Origin: Alphaproteobacteria bacterium
GTDB taxonomy: Bacteria; Pseudomonadota; Alphaproteobacteria; JANSWW01
Assembly (NCBI GenBank): GCA_024743275.1
Contig: JANSWW010000012.1
Span: 62,001 to 126,000, forward strand
Direction of reading: 5' to 3'
DNA length: 64,000 nucleotides
Shown: piece by piece, positions 38,517 to 46,827 of the stretch
Numbering within the stretch: position 1 is the stretch's first letter
Layout: the number at the start of each line of letters is the position of its first letter
Position numbers and translations under genes: made by a program
The notes under the pieces: generated by a model
The model's input: the letters and a program-made list of their open reading frames with translations, nothing else
Told to the model about the DNA's origin: nothing
The model's database searches: none

Positions 38517-39872
38517 CTAGATCGGCAACGTCACCTCGGCGCGCACACCGCCCTGGGGCGATCGGGAGAGCATGATCTCGCCGCCATGGCCGCGGACGAT
38601 GTCGCGGGCGATGGTGAGCCCCAGTCCGGTGCCGCCGGTCTCCGGATTGCGGCTGGCGTCGATCCGGAAGAAGGGCCGGAACACATCCTCCCGATGGGCC
38701 TCGGGAATGCCCGGGCCGTTATCGTCGATGGTGACCGTCACCTGGGCGCCAAGCCGCCGGATGCCGACCACGACCCGGGTCCCGTAGCGCCCGGCGTTGG
38801 CCAGGAGATTGCCGATCGCCCGCTTGAGCGCCGTCGGCCGGGCGACGAAGGGCAGGCTGTCGGCCGCCGTCATCGCCACATGGGTCCCGGCCCGCCGCTC
38901 GGCGTTGACGAGATCCTCCAGCAACAGGGCGAGATCCACCTCCTCCGGCTGTTCCGTGCCCTCGCCCCGGGCGAAGGCGAGATAGCCGTTCAGCATCCGC
39001 TCCATCTCGACGATGTCGTCGCCGATCTCGGCGACCGAGGGGTCGTCCCCCGGCATCAGGGCGAGTTGCAGGCGCATCCGGGTGAGCGGCGTGCGCAGGT
39101 CGTGGGAGACCCCGGCCAGCATCTCCGTGCGCTGGTCCATCTGCCGCTTGAGCCGGTCGCGCATGCGCAGGAAGGCGGAGGCCGCCTGACGCACCTCGGA
39201 CGCCCCCTCCGGCTTGAAGCCCGGGCTCTCCTGGCCCTTGCCGAAACGGTCGGCGGCGACGGCGAGGCGGCGGATCGGCCGGATCTGGTTGCGCATGAAG
39301 ACGATGGCGACCGCGAACAAAATGAGCGAGCTGCCGACCATCCACAGCACCACCACATAGGACGTGTGGGAGATTAGCCGCTTCTTGGTGGTGACCACCT
39401 CCAGGACGCCGTCGGCCAACTGGACCTCGATCTTGGCGTCGTCGGCATCGCTGAGATCGATGCGGAAGGGACGCCGCACCCGCTCCGAAAGCTCGCGGGA
39501 CAGGATGGTCGCCACCGGCCCGTCGGCCTCGGCGGCCACATTGGGCAGGATATCCCCGTCGCGGAAATCGCTGTGCAGCCAGAGTTGATCCCGCGCCAAC
39601 ACGCGCAGTTCCAACAGAACCGCGTCCTTGGTCCCGCTTTCCCGCAAGTCGGCCATGATCGCGATCTCGCCGGCCAGCGCGCCCGACAGGCGGCGGGTGA
39701 TCAGTTCCCAATGCCGCTCATAAAAGACGAAGGTGGAGATGATCTGCACCAGGATCATCGGCGTGATGATGATCAAGAGCGATCGGCCGAACAGGGTGCG
39801 CGGCAGAAAGGGCTTCAGGATCGGCCCGTGGGGCAGAAAGGGAAGCCGGACGGAGGAAAACGGAAGGCGCAT
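38517..39872 (-). CDS. EnvZ-like sensor histidine kinase
   Basis: A 451-residue membrane kinase. Transmembrane helices are at about 31-52 and 172-193, with a ~115-residue periplasmic sensor between. HAMP covers about 194-245. The phospho-acceptor is His257 in GVSHDLRTPLTRMRLQL. N and G boxes (NLLANAGRYG, DNGPGIP, GGTGLGLTIARDI) are complete. It starts 3 bases after the response-regulator stop and is clearly its partner. The periplasmic domain is not one that I can match to a known ligand. Confidence 0.93.
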   Translation of the reverse strand: MRLPFSSVRLPFLPHGPILKPFLPRTLFGRSLLIIITPMILVQIISTFVFYERHWELITRRLSGALAGEIAIMADLRESGTKDAVLLELRVLARDQLWLHSDFRDGDILPNVAAEADGPVATILSRELSERVRRPFRIDLSDADDAKIEVQLADGVLEVVTTKKRLISHTSYVVVLWMVGSSLILFAVAIVFMRNQIRPIRRLAVAADRFGKGQESPGFKPEGASEVRQAASAFLRMRDRLKRQMDQRTEMLAGVSHDLRTPLTRMRLQLALMPGDDPSVAEIGDDIVEMERMLNGYLAFARGEGTEQPEEVDLALLLEDLVNAERRAGTHVAMTAADSLPFVARPTALKRAIGNLLANAGRYGTRVVVGIRRLGAQVTVTIDDNGPGIPEAHREDVFRPFFRIDASRNPETGGTGLGLTIARDIVRGHGGEIMLSRSPQGGVRAEVTLPI

Positions 39873-39875
39873 GGG

Positions 39876-40625
39876 TCACCCGGCCTGCAACATGTAGCCC
39901 TTGCCCCGCACGGTGACGAGGAAGCGCGGGAATTTGGGGTCCGCCTCGATCTTGCGGCGCAGGCGAGTCACCTGCACGTCGAGCGCCCGCTCGCCCCCAT
40001 CCGCCCCGGTGGCGGCGGCGAGATCGTCGCGGGAGACCGGCTCGCCCATCTTGGCGGCGAGGGCCGAAAGCATGGCCAGCTCCGCCGTGGTCAGACGGCC
40101 GAACTCCTCCCCGTCCTCCGCCCGGTGCAGGATGCCGGTCGAGAGGTTGACCACGATTCCCCCAAGGCCAAGGGTTTCGGCGGCGGGCCGTGCCGGGGTG
40201 GAGCGTGCCCTCCGCAGGATCGAGGAAATGCGCAGAACCAGTTCGCGCGGCTCGAAGGGTTTGGTGAGATAGTCGTCCGCCCCGCCCTCCAGGCCCCGGA
40301 TTCGGTCCGCCGGCTCGTCCATGGCGGTCAGCAACAGGATCGGCAGGGCGCCCTTGCTGCGCAGATCGCGGGTCAGGTCGATGCCATTCTCGCCGGGCAT
40401 CATCACGTCGACGACGGCGAGATCGAAATCGAAGGCCCCCATCATCTGCCGCGCCTCGGAGGCGTCGGCGGCGACCGACACACGAAAACCGTTCTCGGTC
40501 AGATAGCGGCTCAAAAGGGCGCGCAGACGGCGGTCGTCGTCGACCACCAGGATGTGGTTCTCCCGGTCGCCCGCGCGCTCCGCCCCCGCCGGGGGGGACT
40601 GTCGTTGTTCGCTGCCCATGGTCAT
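39876..40625 (-). CDS. OmpR-family response regulator
   Basis: A 249-residue regulator. The receiver domain has the acidic pair Asp29-Asp30-Asp31, phospho-acceptor Asp73 in VVDVMMPGENG, and Lys122 in YLTKPFEP. The winged-helix DNA-binding domain covers about 150-249 (RALDVQVTRLRRKIEADPKFPR is its recognition region). It has a ~22-residue disordered N-terminal extension. It is the first gene of the two-gene operon; targets are not known. Confidence 0.94.
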   Translation of the reverse strand: MTMGSEQRQSPPAGAERAGDRENHILVVDDDRRLRALLSRYLTENGFRVSVAADASEARQMMGAFDFDLAVVDVMMPGENGIDLTRDLRSKGALPILLLTAMDEPADRIRGLEGGADDYLTKPFEPRELVLRISSILRRARSTPARPAAETLGLGGIVVNLSTGILHRAEDGEEFGRLTTAELAMLSALAAKMGEPVSRDDLAAATGADGGERALDVQVTRLRRKIEADPKFPRFLVTVRGKGYMLQAG

Positions 40626-40804
40626 CGTGCCCTAACCTACACGGAGCGCGCCGGATAGGGTAGGCGTCGGGAGCGCGCGGGGTCCCGATGGGGGTCAGGC
40701 GCCGTCCGGTGCGGCCCCCGGAAAGAGCCGCGAAACTTATTGCCGGATCGGCCAATTCACGGCTTGCATCGCCCGAAGGGAGCCGATATATACCCCGCTC
40801 CGGT

Positions 40805-40881
40805 CGGAGAGTAGCTCAGCCTGGTAGAGCACTGTCTTCGGGAGGCAGGGGCCGGAGGTTCGAATCCTCTCTCTCCGACCA
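40805..40881 (+). tRNA. tRNA-Pro(CGG)
   Basis: A complete cloverleaf: acceptor CGGAGAG/CTCTCCG, D-arm with AGCCTGGTA loop, anticodon stem CTGTC/GGCAG with loop TTCGGGA and anticodon CGG at 40839-40841, T-arm GGAGG/CCTCT with TTCGAAT, and encoded CCA. G37 follows the anticodon as in tRNA-Pro. Confidence 0.96.
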
Positions 40882-41134
40882 TTTATTTCTCCCCCACATT
40901 TTGAGAGCCGCGGAACGGTTGCCGTCGGAGCTGGCCGGGTCGTTTTTCATCCTGCGCTTCGCGTCCGGGTCTGCCGCCCCCTTCTCAGGCTTGGGCGGCT
41001 GTCGGCACGGTCTCGGGCGACGACTGAAGACGCTCAAGGGACTGACCGCCCGGCGAGTTCATCGGCAAGCAAAGGGCTTCAAAGCCCGACCGATTCACAC
41101 TCGGTCCGATCCATCGAATGCCGGAACCGAATAG

Positions 41135-42172
41135 CTAGTGATCGTGCACATCGACGAGCGCGGTGATCAACTCTTCGGAATAGAGCGCGTCCAGATCGAT
41201 GCTGCCATCCGCCCGCACGGGTCCGATCCCGCCGGCGAGATGGACCAGCCAGGCCTCGTGGTCGCGTCGGATCGCCACCGCCTCGGCGGCCGAAACCGCC
41301 TCGAACCGGATCCGGTCCCCGGGCCGTTTTCGCCCCAGCGCGGCCAGATCGGCGGAGATCACCGTCGCGATTTTCGGATAGCCCCCCGTCGTCTGCCGGT
41401 CGACCAGGAGAATGATCGGCCGCCCGGTGCCCGGCACCTGAACGGAGCCCGATGTGATCCCGTCGGAGATGATATTGAAGCCGTCCGCATGCGCCAACGC
41501 CGGCCCGTCGAGCCGCAGACCCATCCGGTCGGCGTCCTTGGTCACCGACCACTCCGCGCCCAGAAAACGCGTGACGGCATCGGCGGTGAAGGCGTCCGCC
41601 TGGGGACCCAGCACGACCCGGATGGCCCGGTCGGTCCTCAGATCGGGTACCCGGTCGAACCCATGGGGGACCGCATCCCCCGCTTCGCCGAGAACGTCCA
41701 ACAGATCGCCGGCGACCAGCGCCCGCCCCTCATGGCCCCCGACACCGCTCGCGGCATAGGTCGACGCGCTTTCCATCACCGGGGCGATATCGAAGCCACC
41801 CTTGACCGCGAGATAGGCCGTGGCGCTGTCGGGAAACCCACCGAGCTTGAGGCGCGCGCCCTCGGGCAGCAGAACGCTCCGCCATCCCGGCACCGGCTCC
41901 TGGGCGCCGCCGGGCAGGGTCAACGTCGCCGGCGCGGCGGTTCCGGCGAGCGCCAGCAGAACCGCGCCGCCCACCGCCTCGACGGTGACCCCCATATAGC
42001 GGAGCTCAAGCGCGCCCGTATTGGCGGAATTGCCGACCAGCATGTTGGCCAGGACCAGCACGTCCCGGTCGACGGCGCCGGACACCGGCACCCCGAGACT
42101 CTGGAAACCGGGCCGGCCGAAATCCTGGACCGTGGTCATCAGGCCCGGATCGATGATTTTCAGCATGGCCAT
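41135..42172 (-). CDS. pxpC: 5-oxoprolinase subunit PxpC (biotin-dependent carboxyltransferase-like)
   Basis: A 345-residue KipA/AHS2-domain protein. Signature stretches are IDPGLMTTVQDFGRPGFQSLGVPVSGAVD near the start, GPQADAFTADAV in the middle, and TSGSVQVPGTGRPIILLVDRQTTGGYP near residue 240. With PxpA and PxpB it forms the ATP-dependent 5-oxoprolinase that opens pyroglutamate to glutamate. The ATG overlaps the pxpB stop by one base. The C-terminal ~35 residues end in a short His/Asp tail. Confidence 0.93.
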   Translation of the reverse strand: MAMLKIIDPGLMTTVQDFGRPGFQSLGVPVSGAVDRDVLVLANMLVGNSANTGALELRYMGVTVEAVGGAVLLALAGTAAPATLTLPGGAQEPVPGWRSVLLPEGARLKLGGFPDSATAYLAVKGGFDIAPVMESASTYAASGVGGHEGRALVAGDLLDVLGEAGDAVPHGFDRVPDLRTDRAIRVVLGPQADAFTADAVTRFLGAEWSVTKDADRMGLRLDGPALAHADGFNIISDGITSGSVQVPGTGRPIILLVDRQTTGGYPKIATVISADLAALGRKRPGDRIRFEAVSAAEAVAIRRDHEAWLVHLAGGIGPVRADGSIDLDALYSEELITALVDVHDH

Positions 42173-42903
42173 CAGACCGTCTCTTTCTCGACGACAAAGT
42201 CACCGCCCGCGACGGCGTCGGCGATCCGCGCGAACTCGGCGGCCTCGACCGGTACGAAACGGATGCGGTCGCCGGACGCGAACAGCGCCGGATCGTCCCG
42301 TCCGGAATCGAACAGCCGGATCGGCGTGTTGCCGATCAAGTGCCAACCGCCGGGCGAGACCACCGGATAGATGGCGCTCAGGCTCTGGGCGATGGCGACC
42401 GAGCCGGCGGGAACCCGGGTCCGCGGATTGGTCCGGCGGGGGAGATAGAGCGTGTCCGGCAACCCGCCGAGATAGGGAAACCCGGGCAGAAAACCGAGCA
42501 TATAAATCTGAAACAGCGCGCCGCTGTGGAGGGCCACCACCTCTGTCGCGCTGGTGCCCGTCGCCCGGGCGACATCCTCCAGATCGGGGGCCAGATCGCC
42601 CTCGTAGCACACCGGAACCCGCCATATGGGACCGGGCGCGGCACTCCCCGCGAGATCGCCCAACAGGCCTGCGATATGCGCCTCCACCGTGGCCGGGTCC
42701 GTCACCAGGGGATCGAGATGCACCATCAGCGACCGGAAGGTCGGCACGGTCTCCACCATCCCGTCCGGCGGGGCCGCGGCGAGGCGTTGATCGAGCGCCA
42801 GCACCTTGTCGTTCAGCGCCTTGTCGACGGCGTTTCCGAACTCGACGATCAGGGCGGCATCGCCACAGGGCAGGAATCGCGGATAGGGAACGGGGGAGGC
42901 CAT
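42172..42903 (-). CDS. pxpB: 5-oxoprolinase subunit PxpB (KipI/AHS1)
   Basis: A 243-residue AHS1-domain protein. Motifs are FLPCGDAALIVEFG, the central ALHSGALFQIYMLGFLPGFPYLGGLP and GSVAIAQSLSAIYPVVSPGGW. ATG 42903 has AGGA seven bases upstream, which favours it over an in-frame TTG at 42921. It is the first gene of pxpBC and divergent from pxpA, with a 77-base shared control region. Confidence 0.92.
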   Translation of the reverse strand: MASPVPYPRFLPCGDAALIVEFGNAVDKALNDKVLALDQRLAAAPPDGMVETVPTFRSLMVHLDPLVTDPATVEAHIAGLLGDLAGSAAPGPIWRVPVCYEGDLAPDLEDVARATGTSATEVVALHSGALFQIYMLGFLPGFPYLGGLPDTLYLPRRTNPRTRVPAGSVAIAQSLSAIYPVVSPGGWHLIGNTPIRLFDSGRDDPALFASGDRIRFVPVEAAEFARIADAVAGGDFVVEKETV

Positions 42904-42980
42904 AAGGGGTCCTGTTGACAAAGCGGGGATGCGTCGCGAAGACAGAAAGGCTCGCGAACACAGGGGATAGGACAGGACAG

Positions 42981-43754
42981 ATGGCGCAGAAGGTCAACAT
43001 CAACGCGGATATGGGCGAAGGGCATGGCGCCTATGACATCGGAAACGACGCCGCCCTTTTGAAAATCGTCCGGTCCGCCAATGTCGCCTGCGGCTTCCAT
43101 GGCGGCGACGCGTCGGTGATGCACGGGGTGGTCACGGCGGCGAAGGCCGAGGGGGTCAGCATCGGCGCCCATCCATCCTTCAACGATCTCTGGGGGTTCG
43201 GACGGCGCCAAATCGACATGGACGCGACGGAACTCGAACATATGGTCGCCTATCAGATCGGCGCGTTGATGGCGATGGCGTCCTATGCCGGCCTGACCGT
43301 TACCCATGTGAAGGCCCATGGGGCGCTCAACAACATGGCCTGTGTCCGCCCCGACTATGCGATGGCCATCGGCCGGGCGATCAAAACCGTCGACCCCGGG
43401 CTGATCAATCTCGTCCTGCCCAACACGGAATTGGAGAAGGCCGGAGAGGAATTGGGGCTGGTGATGGCCCGCGAGGCCTTTGTCGACCGGCTCTACGAGG
43501 ACGACGCCACCCTGACCTCGCGCAAGATCCAGGGGGCGGTGATCAAGGATCCGGCGTTCGCCGCTGAGCGCGTTGTGAACATGGTCCGCAATCAGGTGAT
43601 CTATAGCCGCCACGGCAAAGAGATCCCGGCCAAGATCGACAGCCTGTGTGTCCATGGCGACGAGCCCACGGCGTTGGCGGTGGCGGAGGCGGCCCGTAAG
43701 GGGCTGGAAGACGCCGGGATCGAGATCGTCCCCCTTCCGGAGATGATCCACTAA
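42981..43754 (+). CDS. pxpA: 5-oxoprolinase subunit PxpA (LamB/YcsF family)
   Basis: A 257-residue LamB/YcsF barrel protein. Diagnostic stretches are VNINADMGEGHGAYDIGND, NVACGFHGGDASVMHGVV, and VKAHGALNNMA; the C-terminal SLCVHGDEPTALAVAEAA is also typical. It is the catalytic partner of PxpBC. Here it faces away from pxpBC rather than lying in one operon. A frame upstream of ATG 42981 lacks a ribosome site; AGGACAG directly precedes this ATG. Confidence 0.94.
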   Translation: MAQKVNINADMGEGHGAYDIGNDAALLKIVRSANVACGFHGGDASVMHGVVTAAKAEGVSIGAHPSFNDLWGFGRRQIDMDATELEHMVAYQIGALMAMASYAGLTVTHVKAHGALNNMACVRPDYAMAIGRAIKTVDPGLINLVLPNTELEKAGEELGLVMAREAFVDRLYEDDATLTSRKIQGAVIKDPAFAAERVVNMVRNQVIYSRHGKEIPAKIDSLCVHGDEPTALAVAEAARKGLEDAGIEIVPLPEMIH

Positions 43755-43756
43755 CC

Positions 43757-43780
43757 AAAAAAGGGGGCAAAAGCCCCCTT
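43757..43780. terminator. Bidirectional terminator between pxpA and the fasciclin gene
   Basis: A stem AAGGGGGC/GCCCCCTT with AAAA loop at 43761-43780. On the minus strand it is followed by six T residues, so it best serves the fasciclin gene, and on the plus strand by a short TTCC, so it can also stop pxpA. Confidence 0.82.
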
Positions 43781-43802
43781 CCTCGACAGGACAGGTCCTG
43801 AA

Positions 43803-44291
43803 TTACGGCAGGATGACCTGGTCGATCACGTGAATGACGCCGTTGGTCGCCTCCACATCCGCCGTGACGACGGTCGCCGCGTCGATCTTCACACCGTCGG
43901 TGGCGTCGATGTCGGCGGTCGACCCCTGGACCGTCTCGACCGACAAGGTCTTGCCGGCGATATCGGCGGCCATCACCTTGCCCGGCAGCACGTGATAGGT
44001 GAGCACGGCGACCAGTTGGTCCTTGTTCTCCGGCTTCAGAAGATCCTCGACCGTGCCGGCCGGCAGCTTGGCGAAGGCTTCGTCTGTCGGCGCGAAGACC
44101 GTGAACGGCCCCTCGCCCTTCAGCGTGTCGACCAGTCCGGCGGCCTGAACGGCGGCGACAAGCGTGCCGAAAGACCCGGCGGACACTGCCGTATCGACAA
44201 TATCTTTGCTCGCGGCCTGGGCGGTTGCCGAGACGAAAATCACAGGGGCAACAATCAAGGCAAAAGCAAGGCGTTTGATACTTGCAAACAT
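43803..44291 (-). CDS. Secreted fasciclin (FAS1) domain protein
   Basis: A 162-residue exported protein. Residues 1-27 form a signal peptide ending in TAQA. The FAS1 domain covers about 30-162, with the [17 protein letters not shown] (H1-like) and [11 protein letters not shown] motifs and the late [13 protein letters not shown] strand. FAS1 proteins mediate adhesion or act as extracytoplasmic scaffolds. ATG 44291 follows AGGAG with normal spacing. It is a single-domain protein, separate from its neighbours and backed by a strong terminator. Confidence 0.93.
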   Translation of the reverse strand: MFASIKRLAFALIVAPVIFVSATAQAASKDIVDTAVSAGSFGTLVAAVQAAGLVDTLKGEGPFTVFAPTDEAFAKLPAGTVEDLLKPENKDQLVAVLTYHVLPGKVMAADIAGKTLSVETVQGSTADIDATDGVKIDAATVVTADVEATNGVIHVIDQVILP

Positions 44292-44594
44292 TTGGATGAC
44301 TCCTGTTCCAATATTGATACTACGCGAATAATCAAAAGCAGCACGGCGCGAAGCTTTTGCGTTCCTGTCGTCAAATGGCGTGTTTTTTTTGCCTGTCACC
44401 CCATCTTCATTGCGACCGTTGGTCATGGGAGTGCCTTCTTGTCGCAAGTCCATCTCGATTTCGCCGCCATTGCCGCCTCACGCGCGACGTCGTCCAAACC
44501 GGCCAGGACGTCGGGGCCAACGCAGGCATTTTCTTGCCGCCGCCCGCGCCGCGTGCTTGGGTCGGGGTCTTCGGTCAACAAGGACCCTGGTCCG
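44292..44594. other. Intergenic region between divergent fasciclin and DUF1194 genes
   Basis: This 303-base gap holds the ribosome site and promoter region of the fasciclin gene on the minus strand. An AT-richer part (44295-44400) contains TTGAT/ATCAA half-sites 12 bases apart on the minus strand, near 44312-44333. I found no convincing gene or RNA in the rest; frames there are shadows. Confidence 0.5.
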
Positions 44595-45356
44595 ATGCCG
44601 CGCCCCCTTCGCCTTGCCGGCCTTGCCCTCCTGGCCGTCCTTCTGCTCACCCTGCCCCCCCGGACGGTCCCCGGTCAGGCGGTCGTCGAACTTCATCTGG
44701 TGATGGCCTTCGACGTGTCGGCGAGCGTCAATGACGTCGAATACGATCTGCAGCGGACAGGCACCGCGCTCGCCTTCAACGATACGGATATCCGGGCCGC
44801 CATCGGCGGAGCGCCCGGCGGCATCGCGGTCACGGTCATCCAATGGGCCAGCGACAACCATCAGGCGGTCGCCCTGCCCTGGGTCACATTGCGGGAAGAT
44901 GCGGATATCGACGCTCTGGTCTCGGCCCTCATCGTGCTGCCCCGCCAGCTTCCCGGCGGCAACACCATGATCCATGGCGGGCTCGCCTTCGCCGGCGAGC
45001 AATTCGCAGGCGCGCCCGGCACGGCACGGCGGCGGGTCATCGATATCGCCGGCAACGGCCATGCCGACAACCTGCGGAAGACCCACACGGTCCGCGACCG
45101 GTTGGTGGATGCGGGGATCACCATCAACGGCCTCGCCATCGAGGAACATGGCGACGATCTCACATCCTATTTCCACGCCAACGTCATTGGCGGTCCCGGC
45201 GCCTTTGTGGAGACCGCCCGCGATTTCCCGGATTTCGGCGACGCGATGCGCCGGAAACTCCTGCGGGAAATCGGCCCCCCTCGTTTCGCCGGTCAGCGGC
45301 CCGATGGTAAAGGCGTTGCCAGATCAGTGCTTTCCAAAAGGACCATTGGTCCCTAA
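44595..45356 (+). CDS. DUF1194 family secreted protein (von Willebrand A-like)
   Basis: A 253-residue protein with an N-terminal signal peptide (about 1-28, ending near VPGQA). The mature domain has a vWA-like start, MAFDVSASVND, with the metal-site DxSxS pattern. IQWASDNHQAVALPW and GNTMIHGGLAFAGEQF follow, as in DUF1194 proteins. The final ~20 residues are basic and not conserved in type. The function is unknown; vWA folds usually bind other proteins with a metal ion. ATG 44595 gives the best signal peptide. Confidence 0.82.
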   Translation: MPRPLRLAGLALLAVLLLTLPPRTVPGQAVVELHLVMAFDVSASVNDVEYDLQRTGTALAFNDTDIRAAIGGAPGGIAVTVIQWASDNHQAVALPWVTLREDADIDALVSALIVLPRQLPGGNTMIHGGLAFAGEQFAGAPGTARRRVIDIAGNGHADNLRKTHTVRDRLVDAGITINGLAIEEHGDDLTSYFHANVIGGPGAFVETARDFPDFGDAMRRKLLREIGPPRFAGQRPDGKGVARSVLSKRTIGP

Positions 45357-45409
45357 GTTGTCTCTAATGTACCGAAAAATGATGGCCGCGGACCGGTCGG
45401 AGAAACCGT

Positions 45410-46249
45410 TTGTTCAATCCCTTCCGGACCCCCATGCCCGCCTTTGACGACATCCCCCTGGAAATTCTGAAAGTCGGCCCGAACGGCCCGGCCGAGGGCC
45501 GCCCGACGCTCGTCTTCGCCCATGGCGCCTTCGCCGGCGCCTGGATCTGGCTCGGCGGCTTTCTGCAGCATTTCACCGAAAAGGGTTATCCCTGCGTCGC
45601 CTTCGGGTTCCGCGGCCATGCCGATGGCGATCCCGAGACCCCGCCGAACGGCATCGGCCTCGATCAGTATGTCCAGGATTTGAAGGAAGTGGTCGCGGGC
45701 GTCGACGGCCCCGTTGTGGTGGTCGCCCATTCCATGGGCGGGCTCGTGGCCCAGATGGCGTTGGGGCATGTGGCCCCCCGCGCGCTCTGCCTTTTGGCGC
45801 CGGCGCCGATCGAGGGCATGGCCTGGTCCAACACCCAACTGGCCTTCGCCGATCCCCATCTTTGGTTCGCCGCTCTGCAAACCGCCCTGGAGCCCCATTC
45901 GGCAACACCGGACATGACCCGCCGGGCGATGCTGTCGGAGGATGCGCCCCAGGCGATGGTCGAAGCGATCTTCGGCCGACTGAGGGCGGAGCCGACCCTT
46001 GCGCTGAGCCAGGCGCACATGCCCCAGGCGGCCGTCAGCGCCCAGGCCCTCGGCATCCCGACCCTGGTGGTACGGGGCACCCGCGACAAGCTGATCCCCG
46101 ACGATGTCTGCGTCCGGACAGCACTCTACCACGGGGCGCGCTATGAAAGGCTGCCGGAGATCGCTCACGGTCTGATGGTCGACACCCATTGGCAGCGCTG
46201 TGCCGAGGCGATCGAACAATGGCTCGGCGATGTGGCGGTCTCCGCGTAA
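45410..46249 (+). CDS. Alpha/beta hydrolase
   Basis: A 279-residue hydrolase with the nucleophile Ser108 in VAHSMGG, an oxyanion region FAHGAFAGAWIW and a C-terminal catalytic His in EIAHGLMVD. The acid is likely in TRDKLIPDD. It is a small cap-containing enzyme resembling esterase or carboxylesterase types; the substrate is unknown. The start may be TTG 45410, which has GGAG seven bases upstream, or ATG 45434, which lacks one. The 3' end overlaps the next small gene. Confidence 0.85.
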   Translation: MFNPFRTPMPAFDDIPLEILKVGPNGPAEGRPTLVFAHGAFAGAWIWLGGFLQHFTEKGYPCVAFGFRGHADGDPETPPNGIGLDQYVQDLKEVVAGVDGPVVVVAHSMGGLVAQMALGHVAPRALCLLAPAPIEGMAWSNTQLAFADPHLWFAALQTALEPHSATPDMTRRAMLSEDAPQAMVEAIFGRLRAEPTLALSQAHMPQAAVSAQALGIPTLVVRGTRDKLIPDDVCVRTALYHGARYERLPEIAHGLMVDTHWQRCAEAIEQWLGDVAVSA

Positions 46250-46673
46250 CGGCGTCTTCGCCACGCTTTCGGTCCTCACGGTCCTATCATGGTCGGCGCC
46301 CGGCTCGGCGCTGCCGCTGAAACGGACCGAACCGAGCCATCTCACGTCACCGCCGCCTTTTTCCATTCTCGACGATCTCGAGCGGGACTCTCTGCCCCTC
46401 GATCAATCGAGCCAGGTCATTCTTCTACGGCTCGAGGCGCCTTTCGAGGACGTCGCGGAGCGGGACCAGGACGCGACCCGCGCCTGCCGCGCGCGAACGC
46501 TCGGCCAACGAAACACCAATCGTTATGCGGTCCAATTCGCGGACCGGGTCGTTCCCGGAGGGCCGCCAAGAACGCTGATCGATATCGATCGGGTGACCTC
46601 GCCGGACAGGATCTATCTCTTCCTGAAGGCCTCGACGACCCGCTGCGCGGTATATTCCATTCCCTTAAACTAA
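46230..46673 (+). CDS. Small hypothetical secreted protein
   Basis: A 147-residue frame starting inside the hydrolase end. Residues 1-28 look like a signal peptide (basic start, then VFATLSVLTVLSW, then APGSALP). The mature part contains two cysteines and mixed strands, and matches nothing that I recognise. Codon usage keeps G/C-rich third positions, which supports coding, but there is no clear ribosome site. A competing frame starting at 46289 is less likely because it lacks a signal or normal codon use. Confidence 0.45.
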   Translation: MWRSPRNGVFATLSVLTVLSWSAPGSALPLKRTEPSHLTSPPPFSILDDLERDSLPLDQSSQVILLRLEAPFEDVAERDQDATRACRARTLGQRNTNRYAVQFADRVVPGGPPRTLIDIDRVTSPDRIYLFLKASTTRCAVYSIPLN

Positions 46674-46681
46674 CGGTGTTT

Positions 46682-46739
46682 TGATCCAAAAAAGGTGATC
46701 TGGATCATTTTTCGGACCAAAAACGGCCTTGTGATCACC
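46682..46739. promoter_or_regulatory. AT-rich block with palindromes upstream of opgC
   Basis: In the 154-base gap before opgC there are TGATCC (46682-46687) and GGATCA (46702-46707), and the wider pair GGTGATC (46694-46700) and GATCACC (46733-46739). This region is AT-rich compared with flanking genes. It may be a regulator site for the glucan genes; no known motif was recognised. Confidence 0.35.
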
Positions 46740-46827
46740 GTTCGCGATTCTCCGGTTTATGTATTCCTTGAGCGGCCAGCCCCCTCCCCCGGGGTGTTAC
46801 GGCGCGCGAAATTCGGGAAAGGCCGGC

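Noticed and set aside
40816..41037. A small minus-strand frame with EREDSNLRPLPPE
   Set aside because: This is the well-known false protein translated from the antisense of a tRNA gene, here tRNA-Pro.
40688..41134. A plus-strand frame of 148 codons through the tRNA
   Set aside because: It runs straight through tRNA-Pro and has no independent support.
46289..46684. A competing 131-codon frame in the small secreted-protein region
   Set aside because: No signal peptide, no ribosome site, and less typical codon use than the frame starting at 46230.
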